Below, in pieces: positions 1 through 9,053 of a stretch of 64,000 nt of DNA. Location: NCBI RefSeq assembly GCF_003985155.1, contig NZ_ML133691.1, positions 1 to 64,000 of the forward strand, read 5' to 3'. The stretch comes from Rhizobium vallis. GTDB lineage: Bacteria; Pseudomonadota; Alphaproteobacteria; Rhizobiales; Rhizobiaceae. The notes below the pieces were generated by a model. The model did no database searches. It was not told the origin of the DNA and saw nothing but the letters and a program-made list of their open reading frames with translations. The position numbers and the translations under genes are program-made. How positions within the stretch are numbered: the stretch's first letter is position 1; each line of letters opens with the position of its first letter.

Positions 1-73
1 CCGCCGACGTTCCGGCCCAGAGAGGACTTCCATCTTAAAATTGCTACTAGTCATATTACCAACATTACTCCTA

Positions 74-91
74 CCCACTTAGCTAAGTGGG
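74..91. repeat. Perfect 18-nt palindrome
   Basis: CCCACTTAGCTAAGTGGG is a perfect palindrome 43 bases past the stop codon of the leftward secreted-protein gene. It could be a bidirectional transcript end or a protein-binding site. No T-run follows on either side, so a canonical terminator is not supported. No gene is seen in the first 133 bases. Confidence 0.4.
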
Positions 92-133
92 GGAGCATGT
101 CCGGGCCTTTCGGGGGCTAATTCAAACGTTTGG

Positions 134-952
134 TCAGGGCAACGATGAGGCTTTTGGCCTGATCGTTGGCCCGCCTATTCCCACGATATCTATCGGATTG
201 AGCGTGCTCCTACACCCAATCTCTTTGGCTGCGGCGTAACTGTCTGACGGCGTTAGCTCCGAGTCGTCACCTTCCGGAGCAATCATTCCATCAGTCACCG
301 TTCCATCGGGCATAAAGTCGTATCCCACCGAGACCCTATAGAGATTTGTATCGCAATTTACTTGAACGAACTCGCGCTTCGAGTCGAACGGCGCATTGTA
401 AGGGGGGTCGAGGCTGATCGCCGGATAATCGTGCCGCATCCAAAGGGTAGCTATCGGTCCTTCTCTTTTCACGCTCCCAATATCGATCTGGGTAAGCGTT
501 TCTTCTCGCTCCCTTCTCAGGTTGATAAGGTGTTCGGGTTGAAGAGGTAGCGTGCACGCCCAGTTGAAAAAGACCTTGTCAGTTTCAGCGGATTTGAAAT
601 TCGTTGCCGCATAATGGTCATGTGATTTGCCTTCGTTGTAATATCGGCCTTTAACGTCACCGAGACTGCCATCCGCCCAGGAAATGCGTAGCGCCTCATT
701 TTCACAATCAACCTCGTTGGCGATGACGAAGTTCGCCCCGCCTTCGCGAGGGGTGTTCCGGTGTACAACATAAACATGGCTCCCAATGCGATGGGCGGAA
801 TCGGGGAGATATTCGAGGCCAGGTATCGTAGCAATCGTTTCCCATTGGCTCGCAAACGCTGGAGGGCTCGACAGTAGCAGGCAAACAAGAGCGATCTTTT
901 GGATGGCCGTCGTTCCAGGGAATTGTTTCGTTTGCTGTGTGTGTTTTGGCAC
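134..952 (-). CDS. Secreted hypothetical protein with two surface-adhesin-E-like repeats
   Basis: The 272-residue protein has a Sec signal peptide: a basic start, a hydrophobic stretch at about residues 19-33, and a likely cut after AFA near residue 34. The mature part seems to hold two related domains, about 36-115 and 160-250. Each has an opening W, a Y-rich middle, a DC/NCD cysteine and a late small-residue turn, as in the surface-adhesin E-like family of small periplasmic proteins. The four mature cysteines could form two disulphides. The family assignment is inference from the pattern. It stands alone on its strand and I know no specific function. Several overlapping readings on the other strand are shadows. 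Confidence 0.7.
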   Translation of the reverse strand: MPKHTQQTKQFPGTTAIQKIALVCLLLSSPPAFASQWETIATIPGLEYLPDSAHRIGSHVYVVHRNTPREGGANFVIANEVDCENEALRISWADGSLGDVKGRYYNEGKSHDHYAATNFKSAETDKVFFNWACTLPLQPEHLINLRREREETLTQIDIGSVKREGPIATLWMRHDYPAISLDPPYNAPFDSKREFVQVNCDTNLYRVSVGYDFMPDGTVTDGMIAPEGDDSELTPSDSYAAAKEIGCRSTLNPIDIVGIGGPTIRPKASSLP

Positions 953-1258
953 GATTGCTTCTCGGTTAAGGATTGGATTGACCAGGGTTGCGCTAGAACC
1001 TTCACAGTCTCTTCGGCATTTGCGGGATTAGATCGTATTCGTCTTAGTGCTCCAGCAACTATATCCCCGGTTACCAACCGCTAGCATGATGGACAATGGT
1101 CGCAGCTACCGGCCGACAACTCCCTGGGTGACGATATCCAATCCTCCCTGGCGACACGAGAGAATCGTGATCCACTGATATCGCAAGTCTGGACCAGCGT
1201 TTGACGTCCTCTCCGAAATGCATAGGCTGTCCGCAGCGAAAGGGAGGTCGTTGCGGTC
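953..1258. other. Intergenic, no gene recognised
   Basis: This stretch separates the divergent secreted-protein and SRAP genes and should carry both promoters. I see no convincing coding sequence or RNA gene in it. Confidence 0.5.
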
Positions 1259-2032
1259 ATGTGCAATCTCTACCGCATGGAGGACAAGGACTGGGTTAAC
1301 AAATGGGCCCAGGACGCCGAGAGCCTGATCAACCTGATGCCTGCCTATCAGATGAACCCGGATCAGGCGGGGCCAATCATCCGCAACACAGCCGACGGCC
1401 GCAAGCAGCTTGTACATGCGCGATGGGGGGTGCCGTCGCCATTTTTCGCCATCAAGCAGGCTGCCGAGGCCCGGGCCGAGAAACTGCGCCAGAAGGGCAA
1501 GCCGGTCGACATGGATGTGCTCATCCGGATGGAGCCGGATAAGGGGGTCACAAACATCCGGAATCTCAATCTTCCGCATTGGAAGAAATGGTTCGGTGTC
1601 CAGAGCCGTTGCATCGTGCCGGTGACTGGCTTTGCCGAACCTGATCCCGCCAGCAAGCAGGACGGGGGAAGCACACCGAACGCATGGTTTGCTCGTGATG
1701 AAAGCAAACCGCTGATGTTCTTCGCGGGGGTGCATGTCCCGCAGTGGCAAAGTGTCCGGAAGGTCAAGGACGGGCTGACTACTGACGATCTCTATGCCTT
1801 CCTGACCACCGATCCCAATGACATCGTCAAGCCGATCCATCAGAAAGCAATGCCGGTTCTCCTGCTGACGCGGGAAGAGGTGGACGTTTGGATGCGTGCA
1901 CCTTGGGAAGAGGCGAAGACGCTCGCCCGGCCGCTTCCAAACGACCAAATCATAGTGACGTCACGCGAACCCTATGGCTCGACCATCGTGACTGCGTCTG
2001 GCGATCCGGTGTCCCAACCGACGCTGCTCTGA
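1259..2032 (+). CDS. SRAP (YedK/HMCES-type) abasic-site-binding protein
   Basis: SRAP proteins crosslink abasic sites in single-stranded DNA through an N-terminal cysteine freed by removal of Met1, forming a thiazolidine that shields the lesion. Here Cys2 directly follows the start (MCNLY). The other hallmark elements are present: RWG at residues 55-57, the TNIRN segment at about 98-102, the catalytic-site Glu127 in GFAEPD and His194 in IHQKAMP. The length of 257 residues is normal. The start is fixed because Cys2 must follow Met1, and a GGGAGGT-like ribosome site lies about 10 bases upstream. It appears monocistronic. A second, broken SRAP gene lies near 36.6 kb. Confidence 0.93.
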   Translation: MCNLYRMEDKDWVNKWAQDAESLINLMPAYQMNPDQAGPIIRNTADGRKQLVHARWGVPSPFFAIKQAAEARAEKLRQKGKPVDMDVLIRMEPDKGVTNIRNLNLPHWKKWFGVQSRCIVPVTGFAEPDPASKQDGGSTPNAWFARDESKPLMFFAGVHVPQWQSVRKVKDGLTTDDLYAFLTTDPNDIVKPIHQKAMPVLLLTREEVDVWMRAPWEEAKTLARPLPNDQIIVTSREPYGSTIVTASGDPVSQPTLL

Positions 2033-2083
2033 GCGATATTCGCATCGAGAGATATTCCCGGACGAGGTAGCTGCTGCCCGTGG

Positions 2084-2641
2084 CTACCTGACATTTGTCA
2101 GCGCCGCCGTTCCAGTTTCCAATCTCAACGTTTTCCGTTGTCCCATGATGTCCAGTTCGACATTCTCGCCGGAGACATTGAAACTCCACGGTGGTTCCAC
2201 GAACGTTGACCAGAGTTTCTCTCCGGTCGTTCTCCAGACCCCGAACTCCAGTTCCGCAGACATGAGGATGTAATCCCCTTGCCGCGTCCAGCCCCAGAAG
2301 CCGTAATCGGTCCGATCCTCGAAGACCCTTTCCCCGCTTTCAACGTTATAGCCAACAAGTCGTTCTCCGGCTCCAATGAATAGGATCGAGTTCTCCGGAA
2401 CGAGAAGAAAACCGGGATGGAATGTTCCGCTGGCATCCTCATATTTCTGGGTGATCACGATCTCAGGCCACCTGTGCGGGCTACCCCCATCGCAGACCCC
2501 TACGAATAGGTCGCGCCCTCCCAGTGTACTTGGTTCGACCCGATCCACGATGGCGGCGTTTTTCACGTAGCTGTCGAAAATTCGCGGCAGGCTTCCATCT
2601 TCAATCAACAATGTCCAGTTTCCAACCGCAACGGTATGCAT
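2084..2641 (-). CDS. Hypothetical protein, 185 aa, possible beta-rich fold
   Basis: No family recognised. The sequence is soluble, lacks a signal peptide and is rich in Trp, Gly and acidic residues. It has repeated short beta-like segments (for example FLLVPENSILFIGAG, then a WGW pair) that hint at a beta-propeller-like or barrel fold. A GAGGG ribosome site precedes the ATG. It lies 27 bases after a frameshifted gene on the same strand, so the two were probably cotranscribed. Pairs of such orphan small proteins often occur near polymorphic toxin systems as immunity proteins, but no toxin is seen here and this is only a suggestion. Confidence 0.6.
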   Translation of the reverse strand: MHTVAVGNWTLLIEDGSLPRIFDSYVKNAAIVDRVEPSTLGGRDLFVGVCDGGSPHRWPEIVITQKYEDASGTFHPGFLLVPENSILFIGAGERLVGYNVESGERVFEDRTDYGFWGWTRQGDYILMSAELEFGVWRTTGEKLWSTFVEPPWSFNVSGENVELDIMGQRKTLRLETGTAALTNVR

Positions 2642-2668
2642 TAATCGCCCTCTGCGCTGTTTGAGGCG

Positions 2669-3057
2669 CTACCAAAAGCGCCACCAAGGACGTTTTGAAT
2701 TGGTCGCTGTTGATGTCATTTCGGTCATTTGGTCGCCGTCCGGGCCGTATAGCTCTCCGTCGTCGCCTTGGACCTTGGCTCCAAATCGCTGGGCTATGGA
2801 CCACATTTTCTGCCGAATTTCCTGATCAGGATTCTTCGCGTCTATGTTGTCTTGGCTCCATGTGAATATGCCGTCCAAACGCACAAGCCTTCCTGTTCAA
2901 CGCGTAGAACCTTGCCGTCATTAACAGTTGCTTCGGCAAAGCCATCGTGCCTTAATTCGGCGTCGCCATCCACGTACTTATGCCAATCTTGAAGCGTGAA
3001 GCCGGAAGTGGGGTCAAACCAGTTCTCTTTCCGGGTGATATGAAGATCATACGCCAT
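2669..3057 (-). pseudogene. Frameshifted small conserved protein (MAYDLHITR family)
   Basis: The N-terminal half (3057 to about 2880) reads MAYDLHITRKENWFD, then DGFAEATVNDG and VWTAYS. The C-terminal half continues in another frame as SQDNIDAKNPDQEI and then FGAKVQGDDGELYGPDG. From memory of the family these two parts belong to one protein of about 125 residues, so one base has been lost or gained near 2870-2885. The family is widespread in bacteria without a firm function. The gene is broken as the sequence stands, unless the indel is an assembly error. It precedes the 185-residue hypothetical gene. Confidence 0.6.
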
Positions 3058-3234
3058 ATGCGTCGTCGCCTGTTATGCCGAGAAATTTTTGCCTTCATCA
3101 TCCCTAACATTCGGCAGATGAATAAACGATTGCAGGTGTCTTTCACGTCGGGCGCTCCAGCTCGAATGCTAGCCTCATTTCGGGCGACTTGTCGTGAACT
3201 TTGAATAGCCCCGAGTTTCGTAGACACCCTCGGG

Positions 3235-3665
3235 TTAGATTTTCTGCTGCTTCTCGAACTCGACGGGCGAAAGCATTCCGTTTCTGACGTGCCTGCGTTT
3301 CGGGTTGTAGAACATCTCGATGTAGTCGAACACATCCTGGCGAGCTTCATCGCGTGAACGGTAGACCCTGCGACGTATCCTCTCTCGCTTCAGAAGATTG
3401 AAGAAGCTCTCGGCCACCGCATTGTCATGGCAGTTGCCGCGTCGGCTCATCGAGTGAACCAGATTGTGGTGCTTGAGGAACGAGGCCCAGTCCATGCTGG
3501 TGAACTGCGAACCTTGGTCCGAATGGATCAGCACCTTGTCCTTCGGCTTTCGCCTCCACACCGCCATGAGCAGAGCCTGCAACACGACGTCCGTGGTCTG
3601 TCGGCTATGAATCGCCCAGCCGATGACCCGGCGAGAATAGAGGTCGATGACGACCGCAAGGGAAG
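3235..3665 (-). pseudogene. IS3-family transposase (OrfB) C-terminal remnant
   Basis: Reading leftwards there is a clear IS3-type integrase core end: LAVVIDLYSRRVIGWAI, HSDQGSQFTS with the second catalytic Asp, and DNAVAESFFNLLKRE with the catalytic Glu, ending in the usual NPKRRH...LSPVEFE tail. The N-terminal part, with the first catalytic Asp of the TDITY motif, and all of OrfA are missing. The reading frame upstream of about 3665 is simply the tail of the LysR gene in another frame. The element is therefore an immobile fragment whose right boundary abuts the LysR gene. Confidence 0.85.
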
Positions 3666-3683
3666 CGAAATCCGCACTGAGTA

Positions 3684-4601
3684 TCAGGATCCCGCGGCCC
3701 CCAACGCGCGACGCAATGCCGGCGCTTCCTGCTGGACATGATCCCACAATCGGTCCGCGATCGGCCCGTGCGGTCGGTCGCGGCGGCGCGCGACCACCAG
3801 GTCCTCGGTGCGGCCCGGCATATGGCTGCCGGCAATCGATCGCAGACGTCCATCGCCCAGCTCGTCCTCAATCAGGAAGCGAGGCAGGTGGCCCCAGCCT
3901 AGGCCTTGCAAGATAATCTCTTTCTTCATGCTCTGGTCGGCCACCAGGCATTGGGGCGCGCCTTCGATCATGAAGTAGTTCTGTTGCGGTGAATGGCGGG
4001 CGGTGTCGCGCATCACGCATTGAGTGAGCGCCTGCATCTGTTCGAGGGTGATCGGCTTGATGTCTTCCTTAAGAAAGCCCGGCGCCACAACGGGAATGAA
4101 TGGCACCTTGCACAGATCGATCCATTCCACCCGCGCATCGCCCTTGTCGATCCAGTGCAGGATCAAATCGGCCTCGTCATCGAAGAGGCGCTCCCACGGG
4201 CCGCCGACGGCTTCGAAATGCAGATGTAGTCGCGTGCTGGGACATTGTGCGAAGAACCGCCCGAGCATGCCAAGCACCTGCGCGCGCGGGCAGAGATCGC
4301 CGATCACGACGTGGATTTCGCTTTCCTCGCCCATTGAGAGCTGCGCGGCATGGACCCGCAGGCCTTCCAACTCGCGCAGCAACGACTGCGCCCGGCGGTG
4401 GAACGACAGCCCTGCCTCGGTCGGGCGAACTCGATAGCCGCTGCGATCGAGAAGAACAAGGTCGAGCTGTCGCTCAAGCTTGGCGACGGCGGCGAACACC
4501 GCCGGGTGGGAGCGGTGCAGCAGCGCGGCCGCCGGCTGAAAGCCGCCGGTGCGGACGACCGCATCGAAACACTGCAGGTCGTGCAAGGTGAATTCAGCCA
4601 T
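3684..4601 (-). CDS. LysR-family transcriptional regulator
   Basis: The 305-residue protein has a winged HTH at about residues 4-62, with the LysR signature FDAVVRTGGFQPAAALLHRS and LERQLDLVLLDR. A LysR substrate-binding domain follows at about 90-300. It is divergently transcribed from an alpha/beta hydrolase gene 100 bases away, and a 28-bp inverted repeat lies in the shared promoter. The normal arrangement is autorepression plus inducer-dependent control of the neighbour. The IS3 remnant begins within about 20 bases of its stop codon, so the last residues may have been altered, though the length is typical. Confidence 0.92.
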   Translation of the reverse strand: MAEFTLHDLQCFDAVVRTGGFQPAAALLHRSHPAVFAAVAKLERQLDLVLLDRSGYRVRPTEAGLSFHRRAQSLLRELEGLRVHAAQLSMGEESEIHVVIGDLCPRAQVLGMLGRFFAQCPSTRLHLHFEAVGGPWERLFDDEADLILHWIDKGDARVEWIDLCKVPFIPVVAPGFLKEDIKPITLEQMQALTQCVMRDTARHSPQQNYFMIEGAPQCLVADQSMKKEIILQGLGWGHLPRFLIEDELGDGRLRSIAGSHMPGRTEDLVVARRRDRPHGPIADRLWDHVQQEAPALRRALGAAGS

Positions 4602-4611
4602 GTCAGTCCTG

Positions 4612-4639
4612 ATTACAGAGATTGTCCTATCTTTGTAAT
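4612..4639. promoter_or_regulatory. LysR-type operator (imperfect inverted repeat)
   Basis: ATTACAGAGA at 4612-4621 and TCTTTGTAAT at 4630-4639 are inverted copies matching at 9 of 10 positions with an 8-base spacer. The site sits between the divergent LysR and hydrolase genes, as expected for the recognition site of the adjacent regulator. Confidence 0.7.
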
Positions 4640-4701
4640 ATCAACAAACGTCAGGCGCCGCTACGGTTGGTTCATTCAACGTTCCAGAAGGAATCATCAT
4701 C

Positions 4702-5493
4702 ATGAGTGAGCTGAATTTCGTGACTGTCGGCGACGGCACCCAAATCGCCTACTGCTTCGACGGCGACGCCGCAAATCCGGTGCTGCTGCTGTCTAATTCG
4801 ATCGCCACCACACTGCACATGTGGGACGGGCAGATCGCCGAATTGTCGAAGGATTTCCGCGTTCTGCGCTACGATTTTCGCGGCCATGGTGGATCGAGCG
4901 TGCCGGTTGGCGCCTATTCGCTCGACCGGCTTGGCCGCGACGTCATCGAGTTGCTTGATGCGCTTGCTCTACAACGCGTGCACTTCCTTGGCCTGTCGCT
5001 CGGTGGCTTCGTGGGCCAGTGGCTCGGAATCTACGCGCCCGAGCGCATCGACCGGCTGATCCTGAGTAACACGTCGTCGCACCTCTCACCCGCAAGCTAT
5101 TTCGACGAGCGTATCGCCGTCGTGCGTCAGGCACCGGACATGTCCGAGACCGCCGAGATATTCCTCAACAACTGGTTCCCGTCGGGTATGTTGGCGGCCA
5201 ACGACCCAGCCATCGAGGAATTCCGAGCCATGCTGATGACAATCGACCGGCAAGGCCTTGCGGGTTTGTTTGCGGCGGTTCGCGATGCGGACCTTCGCCG
5301 CACCGTGGCACTAATCAACCGGCCGACACTAGTGATTGCCGGCGAGTATGACACCGTGACGGCGCTCAGCCATAGCGAGTTGATCGCCGCGACAGTGCCC
5401 GGCGCGAAACTGGTTGTCCTGCCTGCGGTTCATTTGTCGAACGTCGAATATCGACTAGAGTTCATGCAGGCGGTACGGGATTTCCTGGGCTGA
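4702..5493 (+). CDS. Alpha/beta hydrolase, 3-oxoadipate enol-lactonase-like
   Basis: This is a 263-residue single-domain hydrolase. The nucleophile elbow GLSLGG (97-102) places Ser99 as nucleophile. GEYD gives the acid Asp217 and AVHLSNVE the base His244. Size and motifs resemble the PcaD / enol-lactonase branch, where the hydrolase opens 3-oxoadipate enol-lactone in protocatechuate breakdown. No other pca gene is nearby, so the real substrate may be another ester or lactone. It is divergent from, and probably controlled by, the LysR regulator. The ATG has a GAAGGA ribosome site 8-13 bases upstream. Confidence 0.85.
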   Translation: MSELNFVTVGDGTQIAYCFDGDAANPVLLLSNSIATTLHMWDGQIAELSKDFRVLRYDFRGHGGSSVPVGAYSLDRLGRDVIELLDALALQRVHFLGLSLGGFVGQWLGIYAPERIDRLILSNTSSHLSPASYFDERIAVVRQAPDMSETAEIFLNNWFPSGMLAANDPAIEEFRAMLMTIDRQGLAGLFAAVRDADLRRTVALINRPTLVIAGEYDTVTALSHSELIAATVPGAKLVVLPAVHLSNVEYRLEFMQAVRDFLG

Positions 5494-5781
5494 TGGATAC
5501 GATCGCGTGGCGGCCGACATCGGCAGCCACACCACCACTTCTCTATCTGAAACCACGGTTGCGATTTGATCGAAGGCCCACTCGATGAGGTGCTTCACGA
5601 CACGTACTTATCGAAATGTGGATGTGCACCCCTCAGGGCTTACCGTGGGACGGTTGGTCGCGGGGTCGTAGTGTTAGATTGGATCCTCAGAGCTCAAATT
5701 GCGAAGGCTTCGTTAAATGATGGCATGCGGTTTCATCTCCCATTCCACGGATCTGGCGTCGCAGCAAATTTCTTGGTGGGG
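5494..5781. other. Intergenic, nothing recognised
   Basis: The spacer lies between the convergent hydrolase and kinase genes. One rightward open frame crosses it but mostly runs antisense to the kinase gene and has no family features. Confidence 0.4.
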
Positions 5782-6309
5782 CTATTCTACCCTCCACTCA
5801 TTTTCATGATGTGGTGGTTCAAAACCCTGGATGTAGCGATGCAGCAGCTCATCAGCGATCGGAAAGGCCGCGTTAGCGTCGCGTCGTGAGGCGCGGTAAT
5901 TCAAACGCTCCCGCAAAATCTCGGGCCGAATGTTCATGGACACCAGTTGCTGTCGATAATCGTTGCGCTGCACAAGATCACGGTAATCGGCTCGTGCTTT
6001 GGCGCTCCAAAAACTGAAATCGATGACAACCTTGGTTTCCCGCCGGAGCATCTCTATGAGTTGCTTGCGAAGGCGTTCCTCTGCCGCGTCTCGCAACTCG
6101 GCGTATTCATGCTCTGCGTAATCCAGCGCGAAGCGGCCGTTGGCGCGCCAGATTTCCTGATCTATCGATAGCCGTTCACACCCCATCTTCTCAAGTTCCT
6201 GGGCGAATGTGGTCTTTCCCGAACCTGCAATGCCACACATCATGAAGACTACCCTTTCATGACGTTGAATGAGCGCGTGTGCTCGATCGAAAGCTTCCTG
6301 GCGATCCAT
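5782..6309 (-). CDS. P-loop (AAA-type) small-molecule or RNA kinase-like protein
   Basis: A 175-residue nucleotide-binding protein with a canonical Walker A, GIAGSGKTT, at residues 26-34 after a short beta strand (VVFMMC). An Asp at about 50 (SIDQEIW) and a VIDFSFWS strand near 95 fit the zeta-toxin / chloramphenicol-phosphotransferase / polynucleotide-kinase group, where a predicted lid helix with Arg residues follows. Such proteins phosphorylate small molecules or nucleic-acid ends. The substrate cannot be told. An AGGAGA ribosome site precedes the ATG. It appears monocistronic. Confidence 0.8.
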   Translation of the reverse strand: MDRQEAFDRAHALIQRHERVVFMMCGIAGSGKTTFAQELEKMGCERLSIDQEIWRANGRFALDYAEHEYAELRDAAEERLRKQLIEMLRRETKVVIDFSFWSAKARADYRDLVQRNDYRQQLVSMNIRPEILRERLNYRASRRDANAAFPIADELLHRYIQGFEPPHHENEWRVE

Positions 6310-6461
6310 TGTCTTCTCCTGTGCTTCTTCAGTCTCCCATCGATATCAATCGTAGAGAGTTCACCAGATCGAAGGTGCCCATCTTTATCGCTGCGGTTAT
6401 TACCAGAATTTCTTGTGTCGGGCGGACGCGGTTTCCAGTGGGTGAGGACGGCCTGCAGGGA

Positions 6462-7091
6462 TCAACTTGGAACGGGACTTGGGGACGAGATTCTGATAAT
6501 GGCTGCCCTAGCGGCGTCCGTTATGATGGCGCAAACAGCCTCGACGGGCCTCGCTCCAGACAGCATCCGAAACATCCCGCAGCTGGTGAGTGCGAATATG
6601 AGGTCCACGGCATCGCGTTTCGCTGCGACTGTTGAATGTTCCCCGGCTATTCGTGCGACCAGGTCTGCGATCATTCTTCTGCGGCGTTCGTTACGCTGGA
6701 GCAGCGCCTCCGCGAACTCCTGATCGATCACCATAGCGTCATGGAGCCGAGCCACCGCTGGATCGCCACTCCAGAAGTCACAAAAGATCTCGATCAGAAG
6801 ATCGAGTCCCCTGAAGGGGTCAGCCTCGGCCATCGCGCCGTTGAGCCGGAGGAGCTGCCCTCGTTGAGCGATATTATCGAAAACCGCCTCGAGCAGCCCC
6901 CGCCGCGATCCGAACTGATTGTAGACTGTGAGACGGGTCACATCGGCAGCCTTCGCGATGGTGTCCAACGAAAAAGCTGTGATGCTGTCCGCCTCGCGGA
7001 GGAAACGGGTGGCGACCTGAACCACCCGTTCCTTTTTTTCCGCGGCCGCCTCCGCCCGCGCTACGCTGATATAGGAACGCTTTGCCACCAT
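6462..7091 (-). CDS. TetR-family transcriptional regulator
   Basis: A 209-residue repressor with an N-terminal HTH at about residues 25-65 (ITAFSLDTIAKAADVTRLTVYNQFGSRRGLLEAVF), followed by an all-helical ligand-binding domain with many Trp/Phe/Met residues. It is divergent from the membrane protein/flavoprotein pair. A 19-bp inverted-repeat site lies in the shared promoter and a second copy lies upstream of the VOC gene at 9.1 kb, so it probably represses itself, the flavoprotein pair and the VOC gene together. Confidence 0.92.
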   Translation of the reverse strand: MVAKRSYISVARAEAAAEKKERVVQVATRFLREADSITAFSLDTIAKAADVTRLTVYNQFGSRRGLLEAVFDNIAQRGQLLRLNGAMAEADPFRGLDLLIEIFCDFWSGDPAVARLHDAMVIDQEFAEALLQRNERRRRMIADLVARIAGEHSTVAAKRDAVDLIFALTSCGMFRMLSGARPVEAVCAIITDAARAAIIRISSPSPVPS

Positions 7092-7108
7092 CTTGCCTCT
7101 TGATTTAG

Positions 7109-7127
7109 AATAACACTATGTATAGTT
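7109..7127. promoter_or_regulatory. Predicted TetR operator, copy 1
   Basis: Read on the minus strand the site is AACTATACATAGTGTTATT, an inverted repeat TATACA-N3-TGTTAT between the divergent TetR and membrane-protein genes. It matches the site at 9054-9072 at 14 of 19 positions. Confidence 0.65.
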
Positions 7128-7157
7128 AATTAGCAGCCAGTCAAGAGGATCAATGCC

Positions 7158-7565
7158 ATGCAACTGTCGCTGATTATAGCTCTGTCGGTCCATATTCTTT
7201 CCACCACCTTCTGGGCCGGATCCACTTTCGCGCTGGCGCGAACGGCGGGACGCGGAAGTGATAAACTCTTCGTTTCGCAGCTTTTGGCTCCCGCAATCGC
7301 CATCAGCGCTGGCGGTTACCTCTGGCACATGCTGCACGGGGGTTCCTTTGGAGTAGGCGAACAGCTGCTGGGGGCTGGCGCCGTGGCCGCACTTATTGCC
7401 CTTGCCATCCAGGCGGCTGTCGTGGGTGGCGCGCTGCGGCAGTTGAGCAAAGCTGGCGGTGACGATGACGCGAGCGTTCAACGCCGTGTCGCGGTCGCTC
7501 AGCGAGGCGCGGCCATTCTGCTCGCCACCGCGGCTGTGACCATGGCCGCCGCCCGCTACGCCTAG
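7158..7565 (+). CDS. Small integral membrane protein, four predicted helices
   Basis: The 135-residue protein has hydrophobic segments at about 3-22, 42-60, 68-92 and 112-132, with His12 and His58 in or near membrane segments. I do not recognise a named family. The small size, His residues and helix spacing suggest a membrane redox or carrier partner. It lies 37 bases before a membrane-associated FAD oxidoreductase gene and should be cotranscribed with it under TetR control. An AGAGGA ribosome site precedes the chosen ATG. An ATG 5 bases upstream is in another frame. Confidence 0.75.
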   Translation: MQLSLIIALSVHILSTTFWAGSTFALARTAGRGSDKLFVSQLLAPAIAISAGGYLWHMLHGGSFGVGEQLLGAGAVAALIALAIQAAVVGGALRQLSKAGGDDDASVQRRVAVAQRGAAILLATAAVTMAAARYA

Positions 7566-7602
7566 AGATAGATATTGTAATGCTCTGCCGGAGAAGTCCT
7601 CT

Positions 7603-8874
7603 ATGTTGACGACACCTATCGCACCGTTCGAAACCTATGACGTAGTCGTGCTGGGAGCCGGCTACGCGGGATTGATGGCCAGCCTTCGGCTGGGACGACG
7701 CCGGCTTGGACTCCGGGTCGCGCTGATCAATGCCGAGGAACAATTCGTGGAACGTGTACGACTGCAGGAAGCGATGGTCGCTCCGGTTACGCCACGCATC
7801 GCGTCCCTTTCCAACTATCTCGCGAGGACGCCAGTCAAGTTCATAAAGGCGCGTGCGCGTTCGCTGGACCTCCTGCAACGCAGAATCATCATCGAAGCCA
7901 CGGGATCCACGCGTGAGATCGGCTTCACCCAGCTCATTTATGCGCTTGGATCGCGTGTCGATACAAGTACCGCGCCTAGCGCGTCGCAATACGCCTACCG
8001 GCTCGACCCTGGCGAGGGCCTACATGCGACCGCAGCCTTACGAGCTGCCTTGCACCAGCTCGCAGGACGACCCGCTCGCGTGCTGGCCGTCGGCGGTGGG
8101 CCGCTTTCGATCGAGGCGGCGGGCGAGGTCAAGTCAACCTGGCCCGAAATGGACGTTACCCTCCTGAGCGCAACGCGTGCCGGGGATTTCACCAGCGACA
8201 AGGTCCAAGCCGTACTTAGACGCGATCTGGCGAGACTGGGCGTCGCACTTGTCGACAATGAACGCGTCAGTGAGATTACCGCGAGCGAGGTGGTCACTGC
8301 GAACGGACGCCACTTTGCGTACGACGTCTGCATTTGGGCGGCCGGCATGCGCGCGCCCTCGATAGCCAGAGAGGCTGGGCTCACGGTCGATGCGCAGGGC
8401 AGGGTGGTTGTCGACACCGATCTCCGATCTGTTTCGCACCCTTGCATTCTGGCGGTTGGCGACAGCGCGCATCCGCGCGGTGCAACTGGTGCTCCGTTTC
8501 GACACTCTGCGCTTACCGCAGCAGTCTCAGGTGTCTACGCCGCCGAGCAGGTTGCGGCTAAAATTGCCGAAAAGACTATTTCGCCGTTTACTTTCTCCAC
8601 CTTCGCCCAGGCGATCGCGGTCGGCCGGTTCGCAGCATTGTTTCCACTCGACGCCAACGACCATCCCATTCTGTTCGTGCTGGGCGGACGCGCGGCTCGA
8701 CGACTGCGCGACATTCTCGTCTGGCTGGTTCTGCACTTCATTACCTTCGAGCGGCTCTTGCCAGGCATTCAGTCATGGCCAGGCCGTAAGCGTGGGGCGT
8801 CCCACCCAGCTAGGGCGGAAATCGGTAACCGCCCGGCACGCAAATCGTCCGCGGATGTCGACGACCGAGGGTAG
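7603..8874 (+). CDS. FAD-dependent NAD(P)H oxidoreductase, NDH-2-like
   Basis: A 423-residue flavoprotein of the type II NADH dehydrogenase / pyridine nucleotide-disulfide oxidoreductase fold. GAGYAG (18-23) binds FAD, GGGPLSIEAAGE near 165 forms the NAD(P) Rossmann loop, and ILAVGDSAHP near 285 is the second FAD-contact motif. A hydrophobic C-terminal segment (ILVWLVLHFITFERLLPG) can anchor it to the membrane, as in NDH-2 enzymes that pass electrons from NAD(P)H to quinone. No redox-active CxxC is present. Its partner is the small membrane protein just upstream. Likely inducible through the TetR regulator. Confidence 0.88.
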   Translation: MLTTPIAPFETYDVVVLGAGYAGLMASLRLGRRRLGLRVALINAEEQFVERVRLQEAMVAPVTPRIASLSNYLARTPVKFIKARARSLDLLQRRIIIEATGSTREIGFTQLIYALGSRVDTSTAPSASQYAYRLDPGEGLHATAALRAALHQLAGRPARVLAVGGGPLSIEAAGEVKSTWPEMDVTLLSATRAGDFTSDKVQAVLRRDLARLGVALVDNERVSEITASEVVTANGRHFAYDVCIWAAGMRAPSIAREAGLTVDAQGRVVVDTDLRSVSHPCILAVGDSAHPRGATGAPFRHSALTAAVSGVYAAEQVAAKIAEKTISPFTFSTFAQAIAVGRFAALFPLDANDHPILFVLGGRAARRLRDILVWLVLHFITFERLLPGIQSWPGRKRGASHPARAEIGNRPARKSSADVDDRG

Positions 8875-9053
8875 GTCGAGGTCAGCAAATTGGGGACTTC
8901 AGAGCAATCGTTTCGCCGGCAACAAGCAAGCAGGTTGTCGCGGAGCCATCCGGCGTTGGTCGGTCCTGCCGGTATTATGACTTCCTTCCTGACCCAGAAT
9001 GTCGCGCGAGCAAAAAAACTCGCGCCAGCTCCCGACAAAAAATAGCTTGATTT

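Noticed and set aside
5566..5889. A 107-codon rightward frame between the hydrolase and kinase genes
   Set aside because: Its second half is antisense to the kinase gene and no motif or ribosome site supports it.
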